A stretch of DNA of 64,000 nt, taken from contig NZ_JAUNLS010000006.1 in assembly GCF_030532325.1 (NCBI RefSeq), positions 57,405 to 121,404 on the forward strand, read 5' to 3'. The stretch comes from Corynebacterium sp. Its GTDB lineage: Bacteria; Actinomycetota; Actinomycetes; Mycobacteriales; Mycobacteriaceae. The position numbers and the translations under genes were made by a program. Of the stretch, positions 8,153-16,475 are shown one piece after another; the first letter of the stretch is position 1, and each line of letters opens with the position of its first letter. The notes below the pieces were generated by a model. The model had not been told where the DNA came from and ran no database searches. It was given only the letters and a program-made list of their open reading frames with translations.

Positions 8153-9499
8153 TCAGCACACCAGGTACCCAATTGGCGTGGCGATGAGGATGGTGAGCAC
8201 CACACGCTCAAACCAGATAACCACCATGTGCCACAGCTTCACCGGGATCTTGGTGGCCAGGATGCAGGGCACCAGCGCGGAGAAGAAGATGATGGCGGAA
8301 ACAGCTACCACTCCGATGACAAAGCGCAGCACCAGGTCCGCCGAGTCTCCCACCACGGTGGCAGGCAGGAACATCTCCGCAATGCCCATGGCCGCGGCCT
8401 TGCCGGCCAGGGCGGGCTCGGGCAGCTGCACCAGCCAGGCGAAGGGATAGAAGAGGTAGCCCAGCCAGTCAAAGAGCGGGGTGAAGTTGGCCAGTAGCAG
8501 GCCGATGAGCCCCACGGACATGATGGAGGGCACAATCGCCGCGGCCATGCGCACGCCGTCGCGCAGGTTCTCCCACACGGCCACGCCCAGCTTCGGCGCG
8601 CGGTCCAGGGCCAGCAGCGCCTCGCGCCAGGCGGTGGACAGGTAGGCACCCTCCACAGGCTTTTCGGGGTCCTGCTCGGTGTTCTCGTAGTACTCGTTGG
8701 GGATGATGCTCAGCGGCGGGATCCACACGGTGATCGCCGTGACCACGAAGGTGACAATCAGCGCCACGCCAAAGTAGATGCCCCACATGTCCATGAGATC
8801 CAGCTGCTTGGCCACGATGACCATAAAGGCCGCGGAGACGGTGGAAAAGCCGGTGGCGATGATGGAGGCCTCGCGGGCGGTGTAGCCGCCGCGCTGGTAG
8901 ACGCGGTCGGTGATCATGATGCCCAGGGAGTAGGAGCCCACGAAGGAGGCGACGGCGTCAATAGCCGAGCGCCCCGGGGTGCGCCACAGCGGCCGCATGA
9001 CCGGCTGCATGAACACGCCGACGAACTCGAGGAAGCCGTAGCCGATGAGCAGCGCCAGAAAGGCCCCGCCCACTGGGACGATGAGCCCCACCGGGGTGGC
9101 AATGGAGTTCCACAGGAAGGGCACGATGTTCTCATCGGCCAGCACGCCGGGCAGCTTGTCGATGACCATGAGGAAGGACACCACCAAGCCCACCACGTTG
9201 AGCACGGTGAAGACCGCTGGCAGCGCGCCCTGCCTCCAGTTCTTGTTCACGATGCTGCGCGCCGTGCCGTAGAGCGCCAGCGCGAGGATGAACCAGGGCA
9301 CAGCGGGCGCGGCGTAGTCCCTAATGATGGTGACGATGTGATCTAGGGGGATGGATTTCTTGCCCTGGTAGGTAATGGGGAAGAAAAAGACGAAGGCGCC
9401 GATGGCGCTGTAGACAAAGAGCCGCCAGATTCCCTTCTTGCTGGGTACGGCGTCCTCGGACTCGTAGTAGGCGTCGACGAAGGTGTCATCGGTGTGCAT
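8153..9499 (-). CDS. YjiH-family membrane transporter, native-composition copy
   Basis: 448-aa polytopic membrane protein clearly paralogous to the island copy: WRLFVYSAIGAFVFFFP near the N-terminus, TPGRSAIDAVASFVGSYSLG centrally, and EMFLPATVVGDSADLVLRFV toward the C-terminus all have close counterparts. High G+C and codon use match the genome. It is divergent from the hutT-like permease with a 153-base gap, so it may belong to the histidine-utilisation locus and move histidine, urocanate or a breakdown product; this is inference from position only. Substrate of the family is not established. Confidence 0.85.
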   Translation of the reverse strand: MHTDDTFVDAYYESEDAVPSKKGIWRLFVYSAIGAFVFFFPITYQGKKSIPLDHIVTIIRDYAAPAVPWFILALALYGTARSIVNKNWRQGALPAVFTVLNVVGLVVSFLMVIDKLPGVLADENIVPFLWNSIATPVGLIVPVGGAFLALLIGYGFLEFVGVFMQPVMRPLWRTPGRSAIDAVASFVGSYSLGIMITDRVYQRGGYTAREASIIATGFSTVSAAFMVIVAKQLDLMDMWGIYFGVALIVTFVVTAITVWIPPLSIIPNEYYENTEQDPEKPVEGAYLSTAWREALLALDRAPKLGVAVWENLRDGVRMAAAIVPSIMSVGLIGLLLANFTPLFDWLGYLFYPFAWLVQLPEPALAGKAAAMGIAEMFLPATVVGDSADLVLRFVIGVVAVSAIIFFSALVPCILATKIPVKLWHMVVIWFERVVLTILIATPIGYLVC

Positions 9500-9652
9500 A
9501 AAACCGCCTTAAGGCTTGGGTGGCGTGGGCATGAGTTCACGCCCGCACGACAGCCTTGCGCGGGGTTGCCGTTACTATACTTGTTTAGCTTGGCTTTTGT
9601 CAGCCGTTTCTGTGAATCCGCTCACGCCACCCGCAACCGCAGAGGAGAATGC

Positions 9653-11095
9653 ATGTCTGTGCCTCCCGCAGGCCAGCCCGCCGCCCAAACCACCACTCAG
9701 CTCACCGTCAGGCGCAGGGGTCTCAAGCACCGACACCTCCACTTCATCGCCTTGGGCTCGGCCATCGGCACCGGCCTCTTCTATGGCTCCGCCAGCGCCA
9801 TCCAGGCCGCCGGCCCCTCGGTGCTGCTGGTCTACCTGCTCGGCGGCGCGGTGATCTACTTCCTGCTGCGCGCGCTCGGTGAGATGTCCGTGCACCACCC
9901 GCTCACCGGCTCCTTTGCCGAGTACGCTCGCGCCTACCTGGGCAACTGGGCCGGCTACATCACCGGCTGGATGTTCGCCTTTGAGATGGTCATCGTGGCT
10001 CTGGCGGATCTCACCGCGATGGGCGTGTACATGCAGTTCTGGTTCCCGGACGTACCCAAGTGGATCTGGGTGGCGGCCACCCTGCTCATCGTGGGCGGGG
10101 CGAACCTGGCCACCGTCAAGGCCTTCGGTGAGCTGGAGTTCGCCTTCACCATCATCAAGGTGGGCGCGGTGGTGGCCATGATTGTCGGCGGCCTGGCGGT
10201 GCTGGCATTCGGGCTTTCCGACGCCGCCACCACCGGCCCTGCCAACCTGGTCAACGATGGCGGCTTCTTCCCCAACGGCTCCTCCGGCATGATCGCCTCC
10301 TTCATCCTGGTGCTCTTTGCCTTCGGCGGCACGGAGATCGTCGGCGTGGCCAGTAGCGAGGCCGAGGACCCTGAGGTCTCTGTACCCAAGGCGGTCAATA
10401 CCATCCCGGTGCGCATCCTGCTGTTCTACGTGCTGGCCATCCTGGTCATCCTCATGATCAACCCGTGGCGCACCATCACCGGCGAGCAGTCCCCCTTCGT
10501 GCAGATCTTCGACACCCTGGGCGTGAACTGGGCGGCCGGCCTGCTCAACTTCGTGGTGATCACCGCCGCCATTTCCGCCATCAACGCCGATCTCTTCGGC
10601 GCGGGCAACGTGCTCACCGGCATGGCCAAGCAGAACCTCGCCCCGCAGATCATGTCCAAGAAGGCCCGCGGCGTGCCGGTGATGACCATCGTCATCCTCA
10701 TCATCGTGCTCATCATCGGCACGGTGCTCAACGCCCTTATCCCGGATAACGTCTTTGAGATCATCGCCTCCCTGGCCACCTTCGCCACCATCTACGTGTG
10801 GCTGATGATTCTGCTTTCCCACGTGGCCTCCCGCCGCCAGATGACGCCCGAGCAGGTCGCCGCCCTCACGTACAAGGTGCCGCTGTGGCCCTGGGGCCAG
10901 TACTTTGCCATCGCCTTCATCCTCTTTACCTTCGGCATCATGGTCTGGCAGCCGGAATACCGCATCTCCCTGGCGGTGGGCGTGGGCTTCATCCTGCTGA
11001 TGACCGCGCTCTTCTACGCCGGCGGGCGCCACCGTCTGCCCCACCCCGATATTGAGGAGGCCGCTCGCGCCGAGGCGCAGAACGCGCAAGACTAG
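9653..11095 (+). CDS. hutT: APC-superfamily amino acid permease, probable histidine permease (HutT-like)
   Basis: Secondary amino-acid importer of the AAT family, 480 aa with about 12 hydrophobic segments. It opens with the family motif RGLKHRHLHFIALGSAIGTG and continues with LRALGEMSVHHPLTGSFAEYA. The frame extends upstream to 9494, but AGAGGAG six bases before ATG 9653 marks the start. Related to ProY/HutT-type permeases. Placement 80 bases before hutG and close to hutR, hutH and hutU makes histidine the likely substrate, though proline or other substrates cannot be excluded by sequence. Confidence 0.85.
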   Translation: MSVPPAGQPAAQTTTQLTVRRRGLKHRHLHFIALGSAIGTGLFYGSASAIQAAGPSVLLVYLLGGAVIYFLLRALGEMSVHHPLTGSFAEYARAYLGNWAGYITGWMFAFEMVIVALADLTAMGVYMQFWFPDVPKWIWVAATLLIVGGANLATVKAFGELEFAFTIIKVGAVVAMIVGGLAVLAFGLSDAATTGPANLVNDGGFFPNGSSGMIASFILVLFAFGGTEIVGVASSEAEDPEVSVPKAVNTIPVRILLFYVLAILVILMINPWRTITGEQSPFVQIFDTLGVNWAAGLLNFVVITAAISAINADLFGAGNVLTGMAKQNLAPQIMSKKARGVPVMTIVILIIVLIIGTVLNALIPDNVFEIIASLATFATIYVWLMILLSHVASRRQMTPEQVAALTYKVPLWPWGQYFAIAFILFTFGIMVWQPEYRISLAVGVGFILLMTALFYAGGRHRLPHPDIEEAARAEAQNAQD

Positions 11096-11175
11096 GCAGG
11101 CACACACCGGCACAACCAACGGCAACTCGGCCGCCACCAACAGCGTATGGCCACCACCCACAGCGAAGGAGCCCA

Positions 11176-12135
11176 ATGAACACCGTCGACGCACCCCTGT
11201 ACACCCCCGCCCCCGAGTGGAGCGGCCGCAATGACGGCCCCGGCCCGGAGCACGCCCGCTGGCACAGCAGCATTAGCTCGCTGGATATCAACGCCGCGGC
11301 GGAATCCTCCCCCGGCGTGGCACTCCTGGGCTTTGCCTCCGACGAGGGCGTGCTGCGCAACGGCGGGCGCCAGGGTGCCGCCGCCGGGCCGGCCGCCATC
11401 CGCGCGGCGCTGGGGTCCCTGGCCATCCACCACGGGCAGGCGCTGTACGATGCCGGCACCATCACCACCCAGGGCACAGATCTGGAGGGCTCCCACGCCG
11501 CGCTGACTAAGGCCACCTCCGCCCTCACCGCCGCCGGGCACCTGCCCATCATCCTGGGCGGTGGCCATGAGACCGCCTTCGGCTCCCACCGCGGTGCGCA
11601 CGCAACCTACGGCCCGATGAAGGTCATCAACCTCGACGCCCACTTTGACCTGCGCCAGGCTGAGCAGCCCACCTCCGGCACTCCCTTCACCCAAATCGCC
11701 GCGCTGGTGGGCGAGGAGAACTTTGATTACTCCGTCTTCGGCATCTCCGCACCGAACAACACCGCCGTACTCTTTGATGAAGCCGCCCGCCTGGGCGTGG
11801 ACATCGTCCTCGATGAGGAGCTAGTAGAGATGAGCGCTGCCGCCGCCGCTGAGCGCGCCGTGGCCGCCTGCGATGAGCACTCCACGGTGCACCTGTCCAT
11901 TGACCTCGACGTCCTGCCCGCCTACCAGGCCCCCGGCGTTTCTGCCCCGGCCAGCCTCGGCGTGGCTTTCACCCACATCCGCGCCATCGCCGTGGCCCTG
12001 GCCCGCACCGGCAAGCTGGGGCTTGTGGACGTCGTCGAGCTCAACCCCACCTACGACATCGACGGCCGCACCGCCAAGCTGGCCGCCCGGCTCATCGACG
12101 ACATCACCACCGGCCACCTCGCCGCCACCGCGTAG
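11176..12135 (+). CDS. hutG: Formimidoylglutamase (arginase/ureohydrolase family)
   Basis: Hydrolyses N-formimidoyl-L-glutamate to glutamate and formamide, the last step of the hut pathway. The 319-aa protein has the dinuclear Mn-binding motifs of ureohydrolases: GGGHETAFGSHRG, NLDAHFDLR and SIDLDVLPAYQAPG. The ATG is preceded by AAGGAG. It follows the hutT-like permease and is separated by 13 bases from a NUDIX gene. Agmatinase/arginase would share the motifs, but the hut context favours HutG. Confidence 0.93.
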   Translation: MNTVDAPLYTPAPEWSGRNDGPGPEHARWHSSISSLDINAAAESSPGVALLGFASDEGVLRNGGRQGAAAGPAAIRAALGSLAIHHGQALYDAGTITTQGTDLEGSHAALTKATSALTAAGHLPIILGGGHETAFGSHRGAHATYGPMKVINLDAHFDLRQAEQPTSGTPFTQIAALVGEENFDYSVFGISAPNNTAVLFDEAARLGVDIVLDEELVEMSAAAAAERAVAACDEHSTVHLSIDLDVLPAYQAPGVSAPASLGVAFTHIRAIAVALARTGKLGLVDVVELNPTYDIDGRTAKLAARLIDDITTGHLAATA

Positions 12136-12148
12136 AGCCACGCAGAGC

Positions 12149-12601
12149 ATGAGCACCTCATCCACCTCCCCCGCCACGCCGCCCCTCAAGGTCGTCGGCG
12201 CTGTCTTTGCCCGGCGCGCTCTCGGAGCCGATTGCCCAAACGATGACCGCCGTCACCGGCTCTTTCTCGCCTTCCGCAAATCGCCTGGCACCTCACTCGC
12301 CGGCATGTGGGAGTTTCCCGGTGGCAAGATCGAACCCGGCGAAAGCCCTGAGCAGGCCCTTGCCCGCGAACTCCACGAGGAGCTCGGCGTGAAGGCAACC
12401 GTGGGCGAGCACATCACCACCACCGTGCACGCCTACGAGTTCGCCACCATCGAACTGAGCACCTACTACTGCACGGCCGATACCAGCTCCATGCGGTTCA
12501 CCGACCACGACGCCGCCCGCTGGTTCTCCCCCGCCGAGGCACACGAGTTCGAGTGGGCGCCGGCTGATGTCCCGACGGTTGAGATACTCTCTTCTCCATG
12601 A
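12149..12601 (+). CDS. NUDIX hydrolase (MutT-like), overlaps the nuclease-helicase gene
   Basis: 150-aa protein with a complete Nudix box, GKIEPGESPEQALARE followed by LHEELGV (pattern GX5EX7REUXEEXGU), preceded by GMWEFPG as in MutT-type (d)NTP pyrophosphohydrolases. The frame is open further upstream inside hutG, but that part is a shadow; the first in-frame ATG after hutG is at 12149. Its stop overlaps the start of the next gene by four bases (ATGA), implying translational coupling with the PLD/helicase protein. It may clean oxidised or modified nucleotides, or act with the helicase; the partner function is inference. Confidence 0.88.
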   Translation: MSTSSTSPATPPLKVVGAVFARRALGADCPNDDRRHRLFLAFRKSPGTSLAGMWEFPGGKIEPGESPEQALARELHEELGVKATVGEHITTTVHAYEFATIELSTYYCTADTSSMRFTDHDAARWFSPAEAHEFEWAPADVPTVEILSSP

Positions 12602-15600
12602 CCGCAGACTCCTCCCTGCCTGATGGCGTCTATGAGACGCCAGTGACTCAGCGCGTGCGCGAACGCATGACCGAGACCTCAGCCTCGCGGCCTACCACGG
12701 CCTTCGCTGTGGCCAACGGCTCGGACGCTGCCGTGCGCTCCCGTTTTTCTTCCGCGCTGGCTCACCAGGTTTCCCGGTGGATCGAAACCCGCCTCAACGA
12801 GCTCACCAAGCCCGAAGAGCGCGTCGCGTTCATCAATGCGCTGACCACGCAGCTGGGTGAGGACGAGACGGTGAGCACCGAGGAGCTCCTCTACGCGGTG
12901 CACAACACTGCGCTTGCCGAGCCGCCCACGCTTCCCGAGGTCTCACTGACCAAGAGCGCGCTGTTTACCAATAGCGTCGGCGACACCAACATGTCAGCGG
13001 AAATCACCAGGGAGATCACCACCGCCGATTCGGTTGACCTGCTCTGCGCCTTCGTGAAGAACTCCGGCATTTCCGTCATCAGCGACCAGCTGGAATACCT
13101 GCGGGACAACAAGATCCCCTTGCGAGTGATCACCTCGACGTATTGCGGTGCCACTGACGCCGCCGCGGTCAAGCGGCTCGTTGAGGACTACGGCGCCGAG
13201 GTTCGCGTCTGCTACGAGTCAAAGTCCACGCGCCTGCACGCCAAGGCCTGGCTGTTCCGCAGAAACTCCGGCTTCGATACCGCATTCATCGGCAGTTCCA
13301 ACCTCTCGCGCTCAGCGCTCATCGACGGCTGGGAATGGAACGTGCGCGGCTCCTCTGCTGCTACTCCGGAGATTATCTCCAAGTTCATCAAGACTTTCGA
13401 AAGCTACTGGCACGATAGCCACTTCAAGTCATTCGACCCGCAGGAAGACTTCCTCCGCCTCAAGGCGTCGCTTCGCGCCGCTCGCCAGTCCGAGTCCTCA
13501 GGGACCTTAGGAGGAGAACAGCTGGAGCTCTCCGGTCTTCGAGTGGAGCCCTACCCTTACCAGGAAGCAATGCTGGAAGCGCTTGCCTCCGAGCGCGAGG
13601 TCAAGGGCCGGCATAAGAATCTGCTTATTGCCGCGACCGGCACGGGTAAGACTGTCGTCGCCGCACTCGATTACCGCTCAATCTGCGAAAAGGAAAAGCG
13701 CCGCCCGCGCCTGCTCTTCATCGCCCACAGGAAGGAAATTCTGCAGCAGGCTCGCCGGACTTACCAGGAGGTTCTTCAGACCAGTGGATTCGGTGAGCTG
13801 CTTGTCGACGGCCACATTCCCGAGCAGTGGGAGCACGTCTTCGCCAGCGTGCAATCCCTCACCACCGCACGCCTGGAACAGATCGCCCCGGATCACTTCG
13901 ATGTCATCGTCATCGACGAGTTCCACCACGCCGAGGCACGCACGTATCGAGCAATACTCGAGCACTTCACGCCCAAGGAGTTGCTGGGACTCACCGCGAC
14001 TCCGGAGCGCGCCGACGGCGAAAACGTCCAGAAATACTTCGACTACCGCGTCGCCTACGAGCTTCGACTATGGGATGCACTGCGTCTGCAGCTGCTCACC
14101 CCAATGCACTACTACGGCATTGCCGATGGCACCGATCTATCCAGTCTGACCTGGAATCGCCGCGCCAAAGACTACAAGAGCTCTGAGCTCAGCGAGCTCT
14201 ACATCAAAGCCGGCGAAAAGCGCACTCGCTTCATCATCAACGAGCTCAACAAGCGCATCTTCGATCTCTCTGAGATGCGGGCCCTCGGCTTCTGTGTCTC
14301 CATTGATCATGCCGAATACATGGCCGCGCAGTTCAACAGCTTCGGTCTCCCGGCTCTCGCCGTGAGCAGCAGGCAATCAGCACAGGAGCGTCGCGATGCC
14401 CTGGCCTCGCTGCGCGAAGGAAAGACCAAGATCCTGTTCAGCGTCGACATCTTCAACGAAGGCGTCGACATCCCCTCGGTCAACACGCTTCTTCTCTTGC
14501 GCCCAACTCAGAGCCCGGTGCTCTTTGTCCAGCAGCTCGGCCGTGGCCTGCGCCTTCACCCCGGTAAAGACGCCTGCACAGTCTTCGATTTCATTGGTGA
14601 GCAGCACCAGGAGTTCGACTTTGAGAGCCGCTACGCCGCGCTCACCGGAAAGCGCGGGCAGCGATTCGTGCGCGAGCTTGAGTCCGGATTTTCCTCCACC
14701 CCACCAGGCTCGCACTTGTCTCTCGACCGCGAAACCACCGAGCAGGTACTCAAGAACGTCAAGCGGATCTCCCGCAACTCAGTGAAGAAGATTCGCTCAC
14801 TGGTCGCCGAGATCAAGACAACGAGCCTCATGCACTTCCTCGAAGAGTCGGGCTTGAGTCTGAGCGACATCTACCGCCGCAAAGGCATCACCTGGACGAA
14901 TTATCTCAATGACACCGGGCTGGCCAGCGCGTCCCCGAGCGAGGAAGAGTCTTTCTTGCTCAGTCGCCTCCGCGCTCTGTTGCACATCAACGATCCGCAC
15001 CGAGCCCGCTACTATTCTGAGCTCATTGCGCCCGATGGCCCGGACGAGTCCGCAATGGATGAGGTTCAAAAGCGCTTCGCCACGATGCTCGTGCTCAGCA
15101 TCTGGGCCAACTCCGGCACTCCCGTACCCCCGACGCTGGACGACGCTCTTCGCATCATCCGCCGCAGCACACACTTTGTCTCGGAGCTGACCCAGGTCAT
15201 GGGCATTGTTGTCGACGCCGCCCGCATCATTCCCTCCCCGACTGAATCCAGCGTCTTGGAAAGTCATGCCGACTACTCACTCGCTGAGCTCATTGGCGCG
15301 CTTGATGAAGGCCCCCTAACAAAGCTGGCCAACCTCCCGCGTGAGGGAGTAAAGCACTTTGACCATGCTCACACGGATCTCTTCCTGGTCACTTTCCAGA
15401 AGGATGAGAACGTATCCGCATCCACGAACTACCGCGACTACCCTATTTCGCCTGGTCTGATGCACTGGGAATCGCAGTCAACGACGTCACTCAAGTCGAA
15501 GGCCGCCCAGCGCTATATTCACCACAAGGAGCGTGGCAACCAGATTGTCATCGCTACGCGCTTCACCCGGAAGAACGCCGTGGATACCGCGTCCGCCTAC

Positions 15601-15720
15601 ACGTTCCTGGGCAGCGTTGACTACGTCTCCCACCATGGCGAGAAGCCCATCGCATTTGAGTGGAAGCTGCACCGCGATATGCCCAAGCAGGTCTACACCA
15701 CCGGCAGGACCGTTGCCTAA
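12598..15720 (+). CDS. PLD-like nuclease / superfamily 2 helicase / DUF3427 fusion protein
   Basis: 1040-aa multidomain protein. Residues about 120-280 form a phospholipase-D-like HKD nuclease domain (RLHAKAWLFRR, then FIGSSNLSRSAL). Residues about 325-670 are an SF2 DEAD/DEAH helicase: Walker A ATGTGKT (about 344-350), motif II VIDEFHHAEA (a DEFH version, about 438), motif III-like LTATPER, and motif VI QQLGRGLRLHPGKD. The C-terminal part corresponds by position to DUF3427. This architecture is known as an uncharacterised family. The ATG overlaps the stop of the NUDIX gene. Nuclease plus translocase fits restriction of foreign nucleic acid or RNA/DNA repair, but no function is established from sequence. 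Its codon use is slightly less G+C-rich than that of the neighbouring hut genes. Confidence 0.9.
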   Translation: MTADSSLPDGVYETPVTQRVRERMTETSASRPTTAFAVANGSDAAVRSRFSSALAHQVSRWIETRLNELTKPEERVAFINALTTQLGEDETVSTEELLYAVHNTALAEPPTLPEVSLTKSALFTNSVGDTNMSAEITREITTADSVDLLCAFVKNSGISVISDQLEYLRDNKIPLRVITSTYCGATDAAAVKRLVEDYGAEVRVCYESKSTRLHAKAWLFRRNSGFDTAFIGSSNLSRSALIDGWEWNVRGSSAATPEIISKFIKTFESYWHDSHFKSFDPQEDFLRLKASLRAARQSESSGTLGGEQLELSGLRVEPYPYQEAMLEALASEREVKGRHKNLLIAATGTGKTVVAALDYRSICEKEKRRPRLLFIAHRKEILQQARRTYQEVLQTSGFGELLVDGHIPEQWEHVFASVQSLTTARLEQIAPDHFDVIVIDEFHHAEARTYRAILEHFTPKELLGLTATPERADGENVQKYFDYRVAYELRLWDALRLQLLTPMHYYGIADGTDLSSLTWNRRAKDYKSSELSELYIKAGEKRTRFIINELNKRIFDLSEMRALGFCVSIDHAEYMAAQFNSFGLPALAVSSRQSAQERRDALASLREGKTKILFSVDIFNEGVDIPSVNTLLLLRPTQSPVLFVQQLGRGLRLHPGKDACTVFDFIGEQHQEFDFESRYAALTGKRGQRFVRELESGFSSTPPGSHLSLDRETTEQVLKNVKRISRNSVKKIRSLVAEIKTTSLMHFLEESGLSLSDIYRRKGITWTNYLNDTGLASASPSEEESFLLSRLRALLHINDPHRARYYSELIAPDGPDESAMDEVQKRFATMLVLSIWANSGTPVPPTLDDALRIIRRSTHFVSELTQVMGIVVDAARIIPSPTESSVLESHADYSLAELIGALDEGPLTKLANLPREGVKHFDHAHTDLFLVTFQKDENVSASTNYRDYPISPGLMHWESQSTTSLKSKAAQRYIHHKERGNQIVIATRFTRKNAVDTASAYTFLGSVDYVSHHGEKPIAFEWKLHRDMPKQVYTTGRTVA

Positions 15721-15821
15721 CGGTTGTCTAGCCTCTCCCGGCCGGGCCCTCCATGCTTCCCCTCCGCGGTTGGTCGCTCCGCTCAGCACGAGCGTTACCC
15801 ACTTTCGCCGGTGAACTCCAC

Positions 15822-15920
15822 AAGTCTAGCCCTGGAAATGCCGACCTCAAGGTCGCGCTTCGCCACCACTTCGCTAACGAGATCCGCGACCAGGAGGTCT
15901 AGACTTTCAGGGCTAGACTT
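15822..15920. repeat. Long imperfect inverted repeat (hairpin) after the nuclease-helicase gene
   Basis: Arms 15822-15857 and 15885-15920 pair with a 27-base loop. The outer 13 bases (AAGTCTAGCCCTG / CAGGGCTAGACTT) and the inner GGTCGCG / CGCGACC are perfect, with one bulge and a few mismatches between. The right arm overlaps the stop codon of the converging small gene. It could be a terminator between convergent genes, a small mobile repeat or a structured RNA. Confidence 0.7.
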
Positions 15921-16171
15921 TAGATTTCGAACTCATAGTCCTTCACCCCTACCCCAACCACATCGAGGTGTGAAACCTCGTGGCAGTCGATGCGCACGCG
16001 GCGGCGGTCATCGAGGCGCCGCAGGACGAGAGTGCCACCGTCACGCCAGTGGGCGCTGCCCACGAGGATGGCGTTCTCCCGCGTGCGCACGCGGAGTATC
16101 AATGCGTTCTGGATGGCTTCATCGAACATCGCGGTGAGGTGCGCAAGTTCTATCGGACTCGTTACTTCCAT
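15920..16171 (-). CDS. Small conserved-looking hypothetical protein
   Basis: 83-aa soluble, charged protein without a recognised domain. Codon use fits a real gene. The frame opens at GTG 16180, but ATG 16171 has the -10-like hexamer TAGTGT seven bases upstream, suggesting a leaderless start. It is read toward the nuclease-helicase gene and divergently from a small membrane-protein gene. Function not recognised. Confidence 0.55.
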   Translation of the reverse strand: MEVTSPIELAHLTAMFDEAIQNALILRVRTRENAILVGSAHWRDGGTLVLRRLDDRRRVRIDCHEVSHLDVVGVGVKDYEFEI

Positions 16172-16236
16172 GCCAGGCACACTAGCCGGCGCACGCGCAT
16201 TGCAGGAACCGGTGTCACATGGCAGGATTTTTACCT

Positions 16237-16470
16237 ATGCCCCAGCGTGAAGTGAAGAACAAGTCACCAGAAAAGTTGATGAATGGCTACGTCTTCATCC
16301 TGCTTATTGCCCTGACCGTGCTCGGCGGGATGCTGCGCTATGCGCTGGGTGCCGATGCCCGCACGGCTTTTCTTGGCTCCTCGGCTGAACTGAACTACTT
16401 GTGTCTGGCCATCTACCTCACCGTGCTGGTGGTGCTGCGCAAGAAAGAGGTAATCAGCAGCTACTTCTAG
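16237..16470 (+). CDS. Small two-helix membrane protein
   Basis: About 77 aa, with two hydrophobic segments (GYVFILLIALTVLGGMLRYAL and NYLCLAIYLTVLVVL) and charged ends. ATG 16237 has AGGA ten bases upstream; ATG 16219 is possible but lacks a ribosome-binding site. It converges with the FAD-FeS dehydrogenase gene, with only five bases between the stops. No family recognised. Confidence 0.55.
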   Translation: MPQREVKNKSPEKLMNGYVFILLIALTVLGGMLRYALGADARTAFLGSSAELNYLCLAIYLTVLVVLRKKEVISSYF

Positions 16471-16475
16471 TCGGC

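Noticed and set aside
9575-11194. 539-codon open frame on the minus strand opposite the hutT-like permease
   Set aside because: His/Asp/Gly-rich translation is the complement of a hydrophobic transporter gene; no start signal and no domain.
12598-15720. Type I restriction subunit HsdR
   Set aside because: No HsdM or HsdS neighbour; the N-terminus is a PLD/HKD domain and the C-terminus DUF3427, not the HsdR architecture.
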